Source: Chrysoperla carnea (taxonomy: Eukaryota > Arthropoda > Insecta > Neuroptera > Chrysopidae). Taken from it: a stretch of 64,000 nucleotides of DNA. Location of the stretch: the NCBI RefSeq assembly GCF_905475395.1, contig NC_058341.1, positions 67,525,501 through 67,589,500 on the forward strand, in the 5' to 3' direction. A program made the translations under genes and the position numbers. Shown piece after piece: positions 13,485-26,289 of this stretch; within the stretch, counting starts at the first letter, position 1, and each line of letters starts with the position of its first letter. The notes beneath the pieces were generated by a model. It saw only the letters and a program-made list of their open reading frames with translations. It searched no databases and was not told where the DNA came from.

Positions 13485-14373
13485 TTCTGGTCTCATTAAG
13501 TGTACTATCTACTATCCCCTAGAGCGGTGAAGCAGAGGGTGAAAGTTTATATGGAAATATATACAAGTCGCCATTTTTGAGTTCAATACTTAACCCATTT
13601 AAAAATTTTTCTCACCCATAGAATTCTTTATTATCAGCATGGGCTGTATTTTATTTTCAAAAAAATTAGGGTTCCACACCAAAAGCTAAAATGTATTAGC
13701 TTCTGGACCTTCTGCAGAAGTTTATTTGTTCTAGTTTCGGAAGGATATTTCGGGCAGAACTTGACGGATGTTAGCTGTTAGGAAACTGAAATTGAGTACT
13801 TTAGCTGTGATGCTCGGGATGTAAGTTTAAAAGATGGCAACACGTATACAAACATTATCTATGTGATACAAATTTCACAAATACGAATGATGAAATAATT
13901 CCCAAAAATTATCAAATATGAATGATGAAATAATTCCCTAAAAATAAAAAAAACTATAAAAATAGAATTTGTACAACTTGGAAATTACAAAACCAAAACA
14001 AATTCATATTCTTTGTTCTATAAAACTTATCATCCACTGTTTCAACTTCACCTAACAACAAGTTTATGAAATAGTATATCCTTTATGTTAAAAAGTAAGG
14101 TACACACATTCATACATACATACGTCAATCAAAAATCACTCACTATGCGAAGAAAAATTCACTCAGTGGGAGCACATTTAACTATATATGTTAGCATTAT
14201 ACTTATGTTAAGACCAAAGTTACTTACACATAAAAATATAATCATACATAAATATTTAAAAATAAAAAAATAAAAACACTTTGTTTCTTTTGAATAACTA
14301 TATTCATTCGCTTCGACCTCTTCTAGGGCACAAAAGTATTATCAAAATCAAAAAATTGAATCAATCAAAAATA

Positions 14374-14667
14374 TGTTAGAAACTAACCAGGCATAAAACG
14401 TAGCGTAAGTTTTTATAAGGCCGTATTTTATAAGTTAAAAATGGTGAAAATAGAGGTATATTAGGTTAGGTTAGAGTGGCTGTCCCGGGGTGGGACACAC
14501 TTAGACCCTAGGGTCGATTGTGTTAGAAACTAACCAGGCATAAAACGTAGCGTAAGTTTTTATAAGGCCGTATTTTATAAGTTAAAAATGGTGAAAATAG
14601 AGGTATATTAGGTTAGGTTAGAGTGGCTGTCCCGGGGTGGGACACACTTAGACCCTAGGGTCGATTG
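14374..14667. repeat. Perfect tandem duplication, 147-bp unit (LINE 3' UTR)
   Basis: Units at 14374-14520 and 14521-14667 appear identical base for base. Each contains TTAGGTTAGGTTAG and ends GGGTCGATTG. It belongs to the 3' UTR of the LINE remnant on the minus strand. Confidence 0.93.
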
Positions 14668-14701
14668 TGATACCGAAAAAGGGATGGCCCATTCCCGGCC
14701 A

Positions 14702-15022
14702 CTACTCCGTGAACCATTTGGAGCTGTTTAAGAACAACAGGAGTGCTTTGACGTCGACGAACTTTAGGTCGGAGAGGTCATCAAAGAGAGGCTGGCTCAA
14801 GTAAGTGCATCTCCTCATGGCAAGAGCTGGGCAGTAAAAGAGAAGATGAGACATTGTCTCCCCTCCTCATCACTGTGACTGCTCCTGTAGTAATCGTGAT
14901 ACATTGCCAGGCCCAGGCGTTCAACATGCCTGCCGCATCCCTGTGTCCCGGTACCCATACCAGGTTTACATTCATTTGTTCCGCCAGCTGATTTAAGGAC
15001 GTACGGCAGTCCTGTACTACCT
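14702..15022 (-). pseudogene. 5'-truncated, frameshifted non-LTR retrotransposon ORF2 C-terminus
   Basis: Read on the minus strand. The first frame (about 15020-14925) gives an RNase H-like C-terminal motif, NLVWVPGHRDAAG. A later frame gives MSHLLFYCPALAMRR, then LFDDLSDLKF and LFLNSSKWFTE before a stop at 14704-14702. Together these match the end of ORF2 in R1/jockey-type LINEs (RNase H, then a zinc-knuckle-like C-terminal region). At least one frameshift lies around the GGAGGGGAG run near 14850, and sequence between the RNase H motif and the tail is lost. Upstream of about 15022 the match stops, so the copy is 5'-truncated. The 3' UTR continues to 14374. No activity is expected. Confidence 0.8.
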
Positions 15023-15487
15023 TTAAAAAATAGAGGTAGGTAATACCTTTAAAAATATGGGTGCTAGCTCGTTGGATTCGGAATTATGTCTAGAAAAAAG
15101 GGATATAGTTTTTCGCCAATATTTCATAAAAAAAAATCAAGGTGGAAATTTCCAATAAAAATTTCCACTCCGGGAAGTCTATCTCCATTATTTATAATTT
15201 TAATTTAAACGCTGAAAATTGTTCTTTTTGCGTCATTTTTTGATTGTTGTGATATCGTAAAAAACGAGTATCTCACACCAGAAAATTTTGTTCAAGTAAT
15301 AAAAATTAATTTAAAAATTTGAAAAAATTATGATCTATTTTGAACACAATAAAAAATTTCTTTAGGCGAGTTGGGTACTCTTGGTATGGAAAATAAGTAC
15401 TAAATTCGCGTAACCGTCACACTAAGAAGTGGAAACTAAACCCCAAAAAATTCAATCTCAATTTAACACCTGTGATGGATCGTGGGT

Positions 15488-15803
15488 TTCGCTGTTAGAC
15501 TACAATTCAAAAAACCTGCGTTCGCCAAACCAAACCCAGCCAAAGCATTTTAGTAGTTTTTTATACACACGTTAATAATTTCAACTTACAAATTATGTAA
15601 TATTAATTTTTTCATGTGTGTTTCATTTCAGTCGAATTTATAGTGTTCGCTGTTAGACTACAATTCAAAAAACCTGCGTTCGCCAAACCAAACCCAGCCA
15701 AAGCATTTTAGTAGTTTTTTATACACACGTTAATAATTTCAACTTACAAATTATGTAATATTAATTTTTTCATGTGTGTTTCATTTCAGTCGAATTTATA
15801 GTG
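15488..15803. repeat. Perfect tandem duplication, 158-bp unit
   Basis: Units at 15488-15645 and 15646-15803 appear identical, starting TTCGCTGTTAGACTACAATT and ending CGAATTTATAGTG. No coding or known element is recognised in the unit. Confidence 0.93.
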
Positions 15804-17504
15804 TAGAAAAATTAATCCTAAGCTTCACATGGGGAAGGTTAAATATTTTTCTTACTAAAACAGCATACTGATTTCTATAATTCTTGATGCAAGACTTGTA
15901 TAAAGGACGTATTTTTGGCCTTCTAACAGAATCAACAAGTACTTATTTTGAAATATATAATCATTTCCATTAAAGTGCACTGAGCCAACTTTCATTCTGG
16001 GAATCACATCCTTTAATTTAAAAGAATGTTTCTGCGGTTTTATTTATCTAATATTTCAAAATTGCCAAATATATTTGGAGCTTGCATAAGATTGTCACCA
16101 GACTTAAATTTTTATAATATTTACTACCTAAAAGCACAAATATATCTTACTATGGAATGAGTTTAAAAAGCCTGGCGGACTATTTCCATTTTAGATTGAT
16201 AGTATAATGGTCTTATGTAGAGAACACTACATGAACGTCGTCAAGCGGAGTCAGATAAGGACAGCTGTCCTCCTGTAGAGATTCCCAAAAATGATTCAAA
16301 GTCTACAAATTTGATTTAAAAATGTAATAATCTACTGAATTCAAACTTTTATTTTCATTGATCAAATCGCATTTCAGGTAAATTATACAATACGTCTAAT
16401 TTTAAAACCCTACCATTTTTGCATTTCTTCTCTCCTATATTTTGACTTGAATGATTTTTCAAAATTTTAATTAATGATGTGCTATTCTGTTTGTTAAACG
16501 TTGCCCATCCATTTTTATTGACTGATTATGTGAAAGAAAACGCTTTACCCTTCATATATACCAAAATGATGCTTGTAAAAATAAGCTCGCTACCTAGAAG
16601 CTAGTGTGAAAACATTAATAGATGAATAAAATGATATAATTGAAATTTTTGTGTGTTTTTCAGTATCAAAACCGTCGGTTCGTTCGTCACTATAATCGGT
16701 ATACGTACGGCTGCCGAGAGTCCTTTTGCATAAGATAGCGAAGAAATATTTGTTAATAAAGGTAATCTTCCTCAAAATATTAATCTTAATTCCAAAAAAT
16801 CATCTATAATTTCTAATGCGCAAAAAATCTGTTTCCCCTTTTTTCGCAAAATGTCCATTTAAATTTTTTTTCTTATAATTCATATTCTACATCTTTAAGT
16901 TGCCTCCCACTAGCCTATCAGCTAACAACGCCGTTGATTGACAGTATCCTATGCAATTTTATTATAGTTAAAATTTTAACCACCAGATGCCATTACCAAA
17001 GTGGTCAGTTGTTAATACAACGCAGTACCCTAAATTTTTTTGATCAAAAGTGTACATTATATTTGTATACACACGTACATACATTTTAATGTATTCATCA
17101 TAAACATCCCTAAAAAATCAACACCCTTATATATATTTTCACACATTTAGTTGATGACCTAAATTCTAAACACGTTTTCTGTGTTGGAATGCTATAATTT
17201 CGTTAGTTCATGTTCATCTCATTTTTCCCATCTTTGTTAAATAAGTGAATTAATTTAAATATTTTGATTTGAACGGGTTGATATAATAATACTTGTTCGT
17301 TCTATTTCTTATTATATGCATAGGGGGGTTGATTTAATTTAATAATACCAAGTTTTTGTGTACTATATGCTTCTTTGTTGTAAATAAAAAATCTTTTTAA
17401 TTGAATACATGTTAAATAACTTATACAGATATTATTGTGAATTGTGAATAAATTATTGACAAAGAACGATAAGTTTTTATTAAATTCGAGAGATTTTTGA
17501 AGTT
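15804..17504. other. No gene recognised
   Basis: A+T-rich sequence with no open frame beyond 61 codons, no clear inverted repeats and no splice-flanked exon that I can support. Confidence 0.5.
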
Positions 17505-18420
17505 AACTCATACTTAAGGATGTACAAGCACCAAGGCAATTTTAAATAAATAGCTAAAAGGTAACCCGAGACAACCCCGGTTCGGCCCCGGATCAGTTAT
17601 CAGCTCGTGTATTAATTATTACACTCGTGCTAATTTTTTTTTAACACAGTGTCACCATCAGTTTTATCTTCGACACTCATCATAAACACCATACTTTCTA
17701 CAGTAGTACTAATTTATATTACAAGTACAACTCACATATTAAGGATATATGGGCGTCAGGGCAATTTTGGATAAAAGACTTGATTTTTTTATATGAAGTT
17801 GGACTAAGTCTGAACCAATTCTGAAAATTTTGGAGGAGTTGCCCGATTATTTAAATAAATAAATGACTTCAAAAGTAGGCATATTTAATATTGATTTTAT
17901 GATAAAAGGGTAGATGGATATGTTTTTATAGGTTTCTCCCAAACTAATCGGCGGGAATTAAAAAAAATGCTCTTTAAATTAAAGTTAAAACCTTAATAAA
18001 ATATTGAAAACAAAACGAAGCCGTTGTGCCCGACTATTAAAGGATGTATGAGTACACGACAGTGAGGACACAAATTTAAAATGTTTTTGTTTTTTCAATT
18101 TTGATGATGAATTATGTTATAACTTGCCTAAGTTGCTGAGCGATCTAAGCCGATAGACTTTAACCGTTTGTCTACTATAAACTTTTTCGATATCTGGCGT
18201 ACCTACTTTATTTTCAAAATAACCGAAAATTGAAAACTTTGTTTAATTATTTAGCTTTTATATTTCGAAAACCAAGGCAGATATCGAAAAATTTTATTCT
18301 TATTTTTCGTCTACATTCGTGAAGTTATAACTAAATTCATAATCAAAGTCGAAAATAAGGTACAAATAATTTCAAACCTAATCCAAAATTGCCTTGGTGC
18401 TCATACAACCTTAAAAAATT
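17505..18420. repeat. Cluster of 'AAGGATGTATGAGC' repeat ends
   Basis: CACCAAGGCAATTTTAAAT (17528) is mirrored by AAAATTGCCTTGGTGCTC (18385). Further AAGGATATATGGGCG and AAGGATGTATGAGTA ends occur at about 17743 and 18042. This suggests two or more short-TIR elements side by side. A solo end is also at about 1370. Confidence 0.55.
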
Positions 18421-18969
18421 TAAATAAAAATATATAAAGTTTTTTTTTTGAACTAAAAAGTAGAAAATAATCAGAAATGATTACTTGTAAAAGCTGAACG
18501 AATTTAATTTAAAATATCAAGGATCATTTCGAGCGCCTCAATCTTTTACCAATATACGTAAGAAAAATTATTTACCTCCTTTTTAGTACAAGAAAAGCTT
18601 ATCCCGAAACTAGCATTTTTATTTACGCCCGTGAGATAATAACTACTTTTCTCACTCATTTTGCATGTAACCATTAACAGTTCATTACCGTACTCATTTT
18701 CATCAACACGTATATTTCTGAGATTGTGCCATAAAGCTTTTTTTTACATACAAATTACATTAGTAGATAGAAAGTTACGTAAAATGTAACCTTCTGGCAA
18801 CACTGCAAACTGCATGCCACCCACATTTTTGCATATCGACGAAAATACAGCGAAATAATCTAATTTTTAATTATTTGTATAGCAATATCCGTTTTTTCTC
18901 CTTGAAATATTATAACAATAAAAGTGATTAGATTGTCTTTTTCCTACAAAAGGTATAATAACTATTCAT

Positions 18970-19522
18970 TTAAGGTTGCTAAGCTCCATTACGTTGGAAC
19001 TGGACTTGAAAAAAGTCAGGTTTCTTTTTATCATATTAACCTACAAACAATGCAAAAGATTGTAATGGAATTTGTTTGTAGTGCCGATATTTATCAAGGA
19101 AAATCCATAATTTAGGGCTAAGATGATGAATAATTATGATACGGCAATTAAAAGTATTTAAATCTGCTCTAAATCGTTTGATTTTTAATGTAGTGATGAC
19201 AAAATAATTTTTAAGTTACAGTATTTTGAAAAAAATAGATAAATTAATAAAATAATGGAGTTTTATTACAAATAATTAAGTTATTTTTTATCAAATTAAA
19301 CTACAAATGATTAACAGCATATTTGAATTCTTTTAATTACCGTATTAGAATTATTTATTGATTATCTTGATCCTAAATTATGGCTTTTCCTTGATAAATA
19401 TTGTTATTACAAACAAACAAATTTTACAACAATCCATTGCATCGTTTGGAGTTTAATATGATAAGAAAAAAGCTGACTTTTTTCAAGTCCAGTTCCAGCA
19501 TGGCGAAGCTCGTTTTGAATGC
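18970..19522. mobile_element. Long-TIR foldback element
   Basis: AACTGGACTTGAAAAAAGTC at 18997 is mirrored at about 19474, with extended arms including TTATCATATTAA and TTTATCAAGGAAAA. The 63-codon frame is the left arm. Confidence 0.75.
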
Positions 19523-20364
19523 ATGAAAATTTTTTGTAACGATTGTAAACCTCATTCAAACATATAAAAATTATATATTAATTAAAAAAATGTTATTTTT
19601 TTTTCATTTTTCTTTTTTTTTTTTAACGTTAATAAATCGATTTTTAGCAGTCCAAAATAAATAAATGTGAATCCGACCGCCTGTAAAACAAAAATGCGTC
19701 ATACCGGCGATGAATAGTAAGTATTATTATGTCAAAAGTATCATTTTATGATATCGGAATTTTCCGTAACACCTGCTTTGCAAATATATATACTTTATGA
19801 ATATAGTAGCTCCATTACCAGCGCTGTTAATCTAATTGCTGTAAGGTTTCATGAAGGCTTGGAAAATTATTTTAAATCCGATTGTGACATTGAATGTAAA
19901 AATTCGTGTTTTTGTATATTTTGTAAATTAAACTTTCGAAAAAAGTTTTGTTCTCTCCTAGCTTCTAAATTACTAATCATAATTTGACAAATGAGATATC
20001 GTAAAAAACATCTTAATCGTCCGCTGGTTATGGTCGAAAAATTACGATTAAGTGATAGCACTTTTCGAAATTATAACCGCAAAATTGTTTAAAGTGAATG
20101 TATTTTTGCCTGTTCCCTTCTAACCTCTAAACTACTTATCATAATTTGGAAAATGAAATATCGTTAAAAAAGTCTTGATCGTCCGCTGGCTATGTGACGT
20201 CATAAAGTAACAAACTAAAAACAAATTTTTGTTTCATAATATCGTGTTAGGTATCAAATAAAAAGGCGAAATTAGAACCTTGAAAATACATATTTTGTTA
20301 TACTTCCTCACGAAATTATAACCCCAAAATAGTTAATTAAAAAAAACCCCAATATAAAAAAAAG

Positions 20365-20630
20365 TGCAAAAGCTAAAGTCCCGAATACAAATTCACGCTC
20401 TCTTCAAAGTAGGAAGACAAGAAAATATTTTAATCTGAAATTGTAATGACAAATAAAATCGTCATTACAATCGGGAGACCTCTTTTCCGTTCTGAGGAAA
20501 AATTTTTAATCTTAGAAGTCCTCTGATTGTAATGACGATTTTATTGATCAAAACAATTTCAGATTAAAATATTTTCGTGTTTTCCTACTTTTCAGAGCTT
20601 GATTTTGTCGTCGGGGAGTTAGTTTTTGAA
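20365..20630. mobile_element. Short foldback MITE
   Basis: Inverted arms about 110 bp long share AATATTTTAATCTGAAATTG and AATAAAATCGTCATTACAAT around a small loop. Confidence 0.75.
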
Positions 20631-21289
20631 CTTTATTACTATTAAGTTCCACAAGATTCTAAAAGATTGAGATTATTCATGGTATCTCTGGTAACGTGGA
20701 CACATCTTTTTGTTAACATAAAATGTGCGAATTTCTATTGAATATTTCTATTTAATGTGTGTGTTTATTTCGAATAAAGAATATTGCTTCGAATATATAT
20801 TGTGGTATTAAAATAAATTTTGTTTCTTTTAATATATTTATAAAAACAATTCTTTATTTTGTTCTAATAATTTTGAGAATCAATTGTTCCACAAAGTTTT
20901 GATGAATTGACAGCATACTATATTTTAAACAAAATCGATATTGTTAATCATTTTTTTATTTATATGAAATTTACCTGTAATTATAATAATATATCCACGT
21001 GATGCAAAACATCGAAAAAAAAAAATTGAAAAATCAAAAAACCCGACGAGTAAAAAGTAAACCAAACTTCATAAAAAATGAACTGAAAAGAAAAAAACAA
21101 GTCCAGCAGTTTACATAGCGACTTTAAAAGTCGGGGCCCATTGAAGTCTATACCGGTTGTCTATACCATAAAGTCATATCTTCAGTAGCGCTCCCAAGGT
21201 TAAGACGAATCGATTGACGTCTGGATCATCAAAATTGGCCCACGAGTTTGGTCTCTAGTGAGACAGATAGGAACACACATATATAGCTG
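20631..21289. other. No gene recognised
   Basis: A+T-rich spacer between a foldback MITE and a partial family A copy. Confidence 0.45.
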
Positions 21290-21665
21290 AAACACTTTAC
21301 CACTCCTTTGCGTTGCATATAATCCATTTCTGGTTGTCCGTCTGAATGTCTGTGTGCCCTTCCATCTGTGTACACAATAATTCAAAAACGAAAAGAGATA
21401 TCAAGCTGACATTTTTATGTGCTCAGGACGTTTAATTCGTAAACCGTTAAAGATAGAACAACAACTTTTGTTTGAAACATTTTTCCGTAAACATCGCTGT
21501 TTAACCGTGAGGGTGTCATTTAGGTTAGAGCATTGTATAATATTTATTATATGGGAATATCAGTTATGTGTGTGTGACATCACAGTCGACTTATACATAC
21601 ATGACTGAGGCTATCTAATAGTGATTATCTTGCTTTACTTACAACTGTTAGTTTTCACTTGTTTT
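21290..21665 (+). repeat. Family A element, partial
   Basis: It retains CCATTTCTGGTTGTCCGTCT, TTCAAAAACGAAAAGAGATA, TAAACCGTTAAAGATAGAAC and GTAAACATCGCTGTTTAACC; both ends are eroded. Confidence 0.6.
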
Positions 21666-22012
21666 ATATATTGTATCTTTAGTTATAAATACGATTTCCA
21701 TTAAGCAAATATCAAAATTAAAAATACTTCTATCCGAGCAGTCCAGTAAAAAAAATTAGCTTAATTATTACCCATGCTATATTTTTTTAATGATTCAAAG
21801 AATAGTATTCTTCCAAATATTAGTTTTTTGTCAAAACGATCTGTATACTTCACTAGAAAAAATTAAGAAGATTAATTTCAATTATCTAATCTAAGGCGTG
21901 GTAATTTGTCTCCAAATTTTAAAATTATATGCATTAGACTTTGAATTACTTATGTCCATAGTTTTGAAGATTTCTAAAGATTTTGCTTACGTGGCCCAAC
22001 TACCTTAATTCA

Positions 22013-22140
22013 TTCCATTCCAACTAATATTATAAATGTGAAAGTAATTTTCTCGGTCTGTTACCGTTTTCACGCTTAAACAGCTGAACCAATGTTGACG
22101 AAGTTAAAATTTGAAGAGGGATGAAATAAGGAATAAAAAT
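22013..22140 (+). repeat. Helitron-like or other insect interspersed repeat fragment
   Basis: CCAACTAATATTATAAATGT followed by GTCTGTTACCGTTTTCACGC matches a motif order I know from insect non-autonomous elements. A related, more decayed piece is at about 29800-29945. Only this short part is recognisable. Confidence 0.4.
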
Positions 22141-22769
22141 TTGTATGAGGAACCAATTATTTTGTTTTTATGAGGTTATTCACAGTATTATAGTTCATAT
22201 ATCATAATTTTATATTTATTTAATATCTAAACCATAACTCTCCGAAAATAGGAAAAACATCCCTTTTCACTTCTATTCACGCTAGAATGAGGGGGATTCC
22301 AAAATGGAAAAAACACCTCTCAAGTTACTATTTTTGTTCTGAACATGCTGAAAAGATGCAGTTTTTTGCTTGTGACTCTCTTTTGCTTTTGACTTCTTCT
22401 GTTTATGCTGAAAAGATACAGTTTTTTGCTTTTGACGTAAAATTTCAATAAACTTACAGTAAAAATAGAAAATTTTAAAATTTTTGTTTTAAGCCACCGT
22501 TTCGCGAAAATCGAGTTATTTTTTTTTATGTATTTGTTTTTTTTTAACATCATATACTGTTTTTTCCTGTGATGTAGGGCCATGAGCACCTGAAAAGTCA
22601 GAATTGCGAGAATTGAAAGCACAGAGAGCTCCGTGGTTGAAGATCGCCTGCCTATTCTCAAAGGGATAGAAGTAAAATTATTGGTGTTGAGCACGCCGCC
22701 AAGGCAGGGAGGTAAGTGTTTTAATAGATAGCATGTAGTGGTAGCAAGATCTGATATTCAATACTGTCT
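22141..22769. other. Lysine-rich open frame of doubtful status
   Basis: A 124-codon minus-strand frame (22320-22694) is dominated by Lys, Leu and Asn from A/T tracts and contains a local direct repeat (TGCTGAAAAGAT at two places, 64 bp apart). It is not gene-like. Confidence 0.45.
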
Positions 22770-22815
22770 CTACAGAGTATTTAAACAATTAATTCAGTCA
22801 ATAATTGAATTTTCA
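22770..22815 (+). repeat. Solo family A terminal palindrome
   Basis: AACAATTAATTCAGTCAATAATTG matches the right end of family A elements without the rest of the element. Confidence 0.5.
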
Positions 22816-23426
22816 CTAGTTTTTTTTTGCAATGGTAAGGTACTATAATTAGGAATTCTATTGGGTATTTTCCCTCAATGAGGAACATAAATTATGATTA
22901 TATGATAGTATTTTTTTCCAACATGTATCCCATTTTATGATTCCAGGAGGTATTTTTACATACTAAAAATAAAACAATTATATTATCTACACATGATATG
23001 ATATTGTGTGTCGATGTAGATGTCATGTTGTCTACGCAATGTATGAAACCTGATGACTAATGAGTAATATACAATAATAAATACTTTAATAGGTAATAAA
23101 AATAATAAATATAGGAATATAAAGTATAATTATACTTTTATAATTATTTGATAAACAAGTAATAATAATTAATTATTATATTGTTTTATAATTTACATAA
23201 GGTATACCAAAAATTTAACAACATATTTTGGGTAGTACGGACACACACGATCTCGTGGTACAATCGCAGGGAAGGATTATCTTTCGAGCAAACTATAACG
23301 CAAAACAAAGGCAATAAATAAACAAGAATTAACAGTCCCATCAAGTTAGGTAACATTTGTGGTATCAAAATTTTCCTAAACGCAAATAAAAAAGGGGCGA
23401 TTTTGATTTTCCACCATTTTTTACTG

Positions 23427-23795
23427 GTAGTGGCAATAGGTTCAAGAAGTTCTAATAGTTTCGGATAAGTAAATGTGCAAGGATATTTGAAATATTGCAA
23501 CTTAAATTCAAAATTTTTTTCGAAAAATACAAAAAAACTATCTATATCGTTAAATAACTCGAATAATAATAAAGTTACAGAAAAAAGTTTAGGGAGAAAA
23601 AATTTTTGCTTTTTTCAGCAAAATATTTTACCTAGTAAATTTTTTTTTCTAACTTTATTTTTTTCGAATCATTTATCGATAAAAACATTTTTTGTATTTT
23701 TCGAAATTTTTTTTTTTTTTTTGCCTTTAAATTGCAATATTTTAAACAAAATTTATCCAAAACTGTTAGAACTTCTTGAACCTGTTGCCATTACC
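23427..23795. mobile_element. Foldback element, palindromic throughout
   Basis: GGTTCAAGAAGTTCTAATAG on the left is mirrored by CTGTTAGAACTTCTTGAACC on the right. The inner parts (TCGAAAAATACAAAAAA and its complement) also pair. Two overlapping open frames, one on each strand, are by-products of the palindrome. Confidence 0.72.
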
Positions 23796-24563
23796 TAAAT
23801 ACAGTTAATTGGAAAACGGCAAGCAATAATTTTAGTTTCCGTGGTTAATTCATCAGTTTCTGTACTGAATAAAACACCAAAAGAATGATCCGATAAACTT
23901 TGTTTTCTTCATAAATCCGTCAATTTTTATGCACATGACTTGAAATTATTCTCATTTTCAAGGTTTTTCAATGAAGGAATCTCAAAAACTTATGAGGAAT
24001 TATTTGGCTTATTTTATGGTCCAAGAACCGGTGACTTATGATAGGTAAGTATATTGATAATATACATAAACGCTTCAACCGTGTTTTCCTATTTAAAAAG
24101 TGATTTTTTTTCCACGAGTTTTCATGATTACGGAATAATTTATTTGATCTATGAATTTAAATCTTTGTGCTACTTGTTGAAAATTAGTAAATTAAATTTC
24201 AATGAAAATAACTAAAACCAGTCCCCATATGTCCAAAAAATAAACAATTTTATTTTATTGTAATTTTTATATCAATTTTTGACAAAAAAAAACACGTTTC
24301 AAAGTTTCTCTAGAAAAAAAAATCAAAAAATTTTTTGTCTAAAAAACAAGAAAGACCCCATAGCCCGGGCCTGTCTTAAATTATTAATATTACCTATATT
24401 TAATTATTATATTATTTTATAATTTGCATGAGGTATATCTAAAATCAACATGTTGGATCGAATATACGCTGTTGGGTAAACAAATTTGATTTTTGGGTAT
24501 TTTGCTGTTATTTGTGGCCTATTTCCTTCACGCTAAAGTCTGTACCAATCAAGAAATATTATA

Positions 24564-24797
24564 CATAGAGAACGCGAGGGATCCTCTAGCCTGTAAATGG
24601 ATGCGATATGATGAATGAGAGAGAAGACTGTCAGTGAGTTCCCCTGTGTCCTTGTCATAATCATATGTACATGTATACTTATTATATGTATTAGTAAGTA
24701 TAAGTATATGTATTAGACAAGAACACAGGGGAACTTACCGACAGTCTTCTCTCTCACTTTGCATATCGCATCCACTTACAGGCTAGCGTTCTCTATC
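24564..24797. repeat. Hairpin of about 80-bp arms
   Basis: AGAGAACGCGAGGGATCC…GTCAGTGAGTTCCCCTGTGT on the left is mirrored from 24719 to 24797 with few mismatches. The loop is A+T-rich (TATGTATTAGTAAGTA). Confidence 0.82.
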
Positions 24798-25057
24798 TTC
24801 ATATCTCTATAGTACCCAATTGATTCTATTTTTGAAAATTGAGCTTCCCGAACCAGCACTCAAACCAAATAAACCAAATAAATTATTTAAGAAAGATATC
24901 GCTCTGAAAAGCATCTTTTAGTATAAAAATCGAAATAAATACTTGAACTGTTGCTGTAAGTACCAAATATTTCATCGTTTATTCCCATGTTTGCTCACCA
25001 CAAAAATTGGTGTGTTATGTTTAATAGTACGTAAATATATATCTACAAATATGTAAT

Positions 25058-25205
25058 CGGAAAAAATAGCGACGGAAAAAATAGAACCAAAAAAAATTGG
25101 TCCAGAAAAAATAGATCCAGAAATAATAGATCTGGAAAAAATAGCGATCGAAAAAATAAACTCGGACCGGAATAAATAATCTGAACAGTTAGATCCGGAA
25201 ATATA
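25058..25205. repeat. 15-bp minisatellite, diverged
   Basis: About eight copies of a CGGAAAAAATAGATC-like unit; most are 15 bp long, with the last ones longer. Confidence 0.75.
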
Positions 25206-25479
25206 AATCCCAACATTTCTGGCGTTTAAAAATAGGGCATTATTACAGACAGCGGAGATATAATCGCAAACGATATACGGCCGATATTTTTATGAGAAGT
25301 GGGCACCGTAACCACAAGACCATGGACTCATTGAGAATACTATTTAAATTTCAAGATAATAAACTATAAAAAAAGTATTGATCGGTGTTGGAAATTGTGA
25401 CACGAACTATATACAATATTTTTTTTGTCTGCATGTAATTTTTTTGTACTTCAGTGTATAAGTCTATATTTTCGGGAAA

Positions 25480-26050
25480 AAAACACTTTTAACAAAAAGA
25501 AGGCCGACTTCAAAAGAAAAACTTTTCAAAAACAAATTAATGTCCACTAAAAAGTGAAAAAATAAAGATAACATAATATAGTTAAAATTATTGTTATTTT
25601 TGCAGTCGGTATCCATATTAAGTTGTTTTAGAAAAGGTTTTCTTTTGAAGTCGGTTTTCTTTTTGTTAAAAGTTTTTTTTATTTTGTGATTTTTAGTGAA
25701 TCTGAAGTACACTAACTAATTTGTCACTAAAAAAATAATCATCGAAATCGGTTGTCGTGATATTGATTTATTCGTCCTCTTGTCGTGCGTACTTAATGCA
25801 AATTTAAGACTTTTATGGTTTTCTCATGGATGCCGTTGTCAGAACTGGATCAAAATGAAATGGGACCACACGGGAAGCACCAGCTTTTAAATAGATAAAG
25901 AATCATCGGTTCTTTATCTATTATTACTATTATTTATTCTTTATCTATATCAAAATCGGTTCACCCAGTCGAAAGTACTGAGATAGCAAACATTAAAAAA
26001 ATACAATCGAATTGAGACCTTCCTTTTTTTGTTTGAAGTCGATTAAAAAT
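25480..26050 (-). repeat. 'ACCGACTTC' interspersed repeat (family B)
   Basis: The AAGAAAACCGACTTCAAAAG motif occurs in opposite orientations near 25490 and 25640, a foldback. Beyond it is ATCCATATTAAGTTGTTTTA and, to the right, CCACACGGGAAGCACC and TCGGTTCACCCAGTCGAAAG. The copy at 30935-31445 lies in the opposite orientation. The 82-codon frame within is not gene-like. Confidence 0.65.
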
Positions 26051-26289
26051 ATAACTTAAAAAAAAGGAAATTATCTTTAACTATAATATTCTTTAGAAAG
26101 GTATTGGTGTTGATCGTAAAGATCATATCCACCACAATATAAATACATTTGTTTATGTTGAAGCAGGGAATAAATTTTGTAATAATCGTATGACTTTTAT
26201 TATATTATTTTTATTAATCATGAATAATTACATAGCATTGCATTACATAGATATGATTGGTAATAATATACCTTAAATATAATCATGAG

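Noticed and set aside
14463-14477. Telomeric repeat tract (TTAGG)
   Set aside because: Fewer than three units, and located in a LINE 3' UTR; not a telomere or an interstitial telomere array.
22320-22694. 124-codon minus-strand ORF
   Set aside because: Its composition is driven by A/T tracts, it contains a local duplication, and it has no motif.
23186-23798. Two overlapping ORFs of 104 and 107 codons on opposite strands
   Set aside because: They arise from a foldback element whose arms encode the same peptide on each strand.
25058-25205. CRISPR-like array
   Set aside because: Units are contiguous diverged 15-mers without spacers, in a eukaryotic context.
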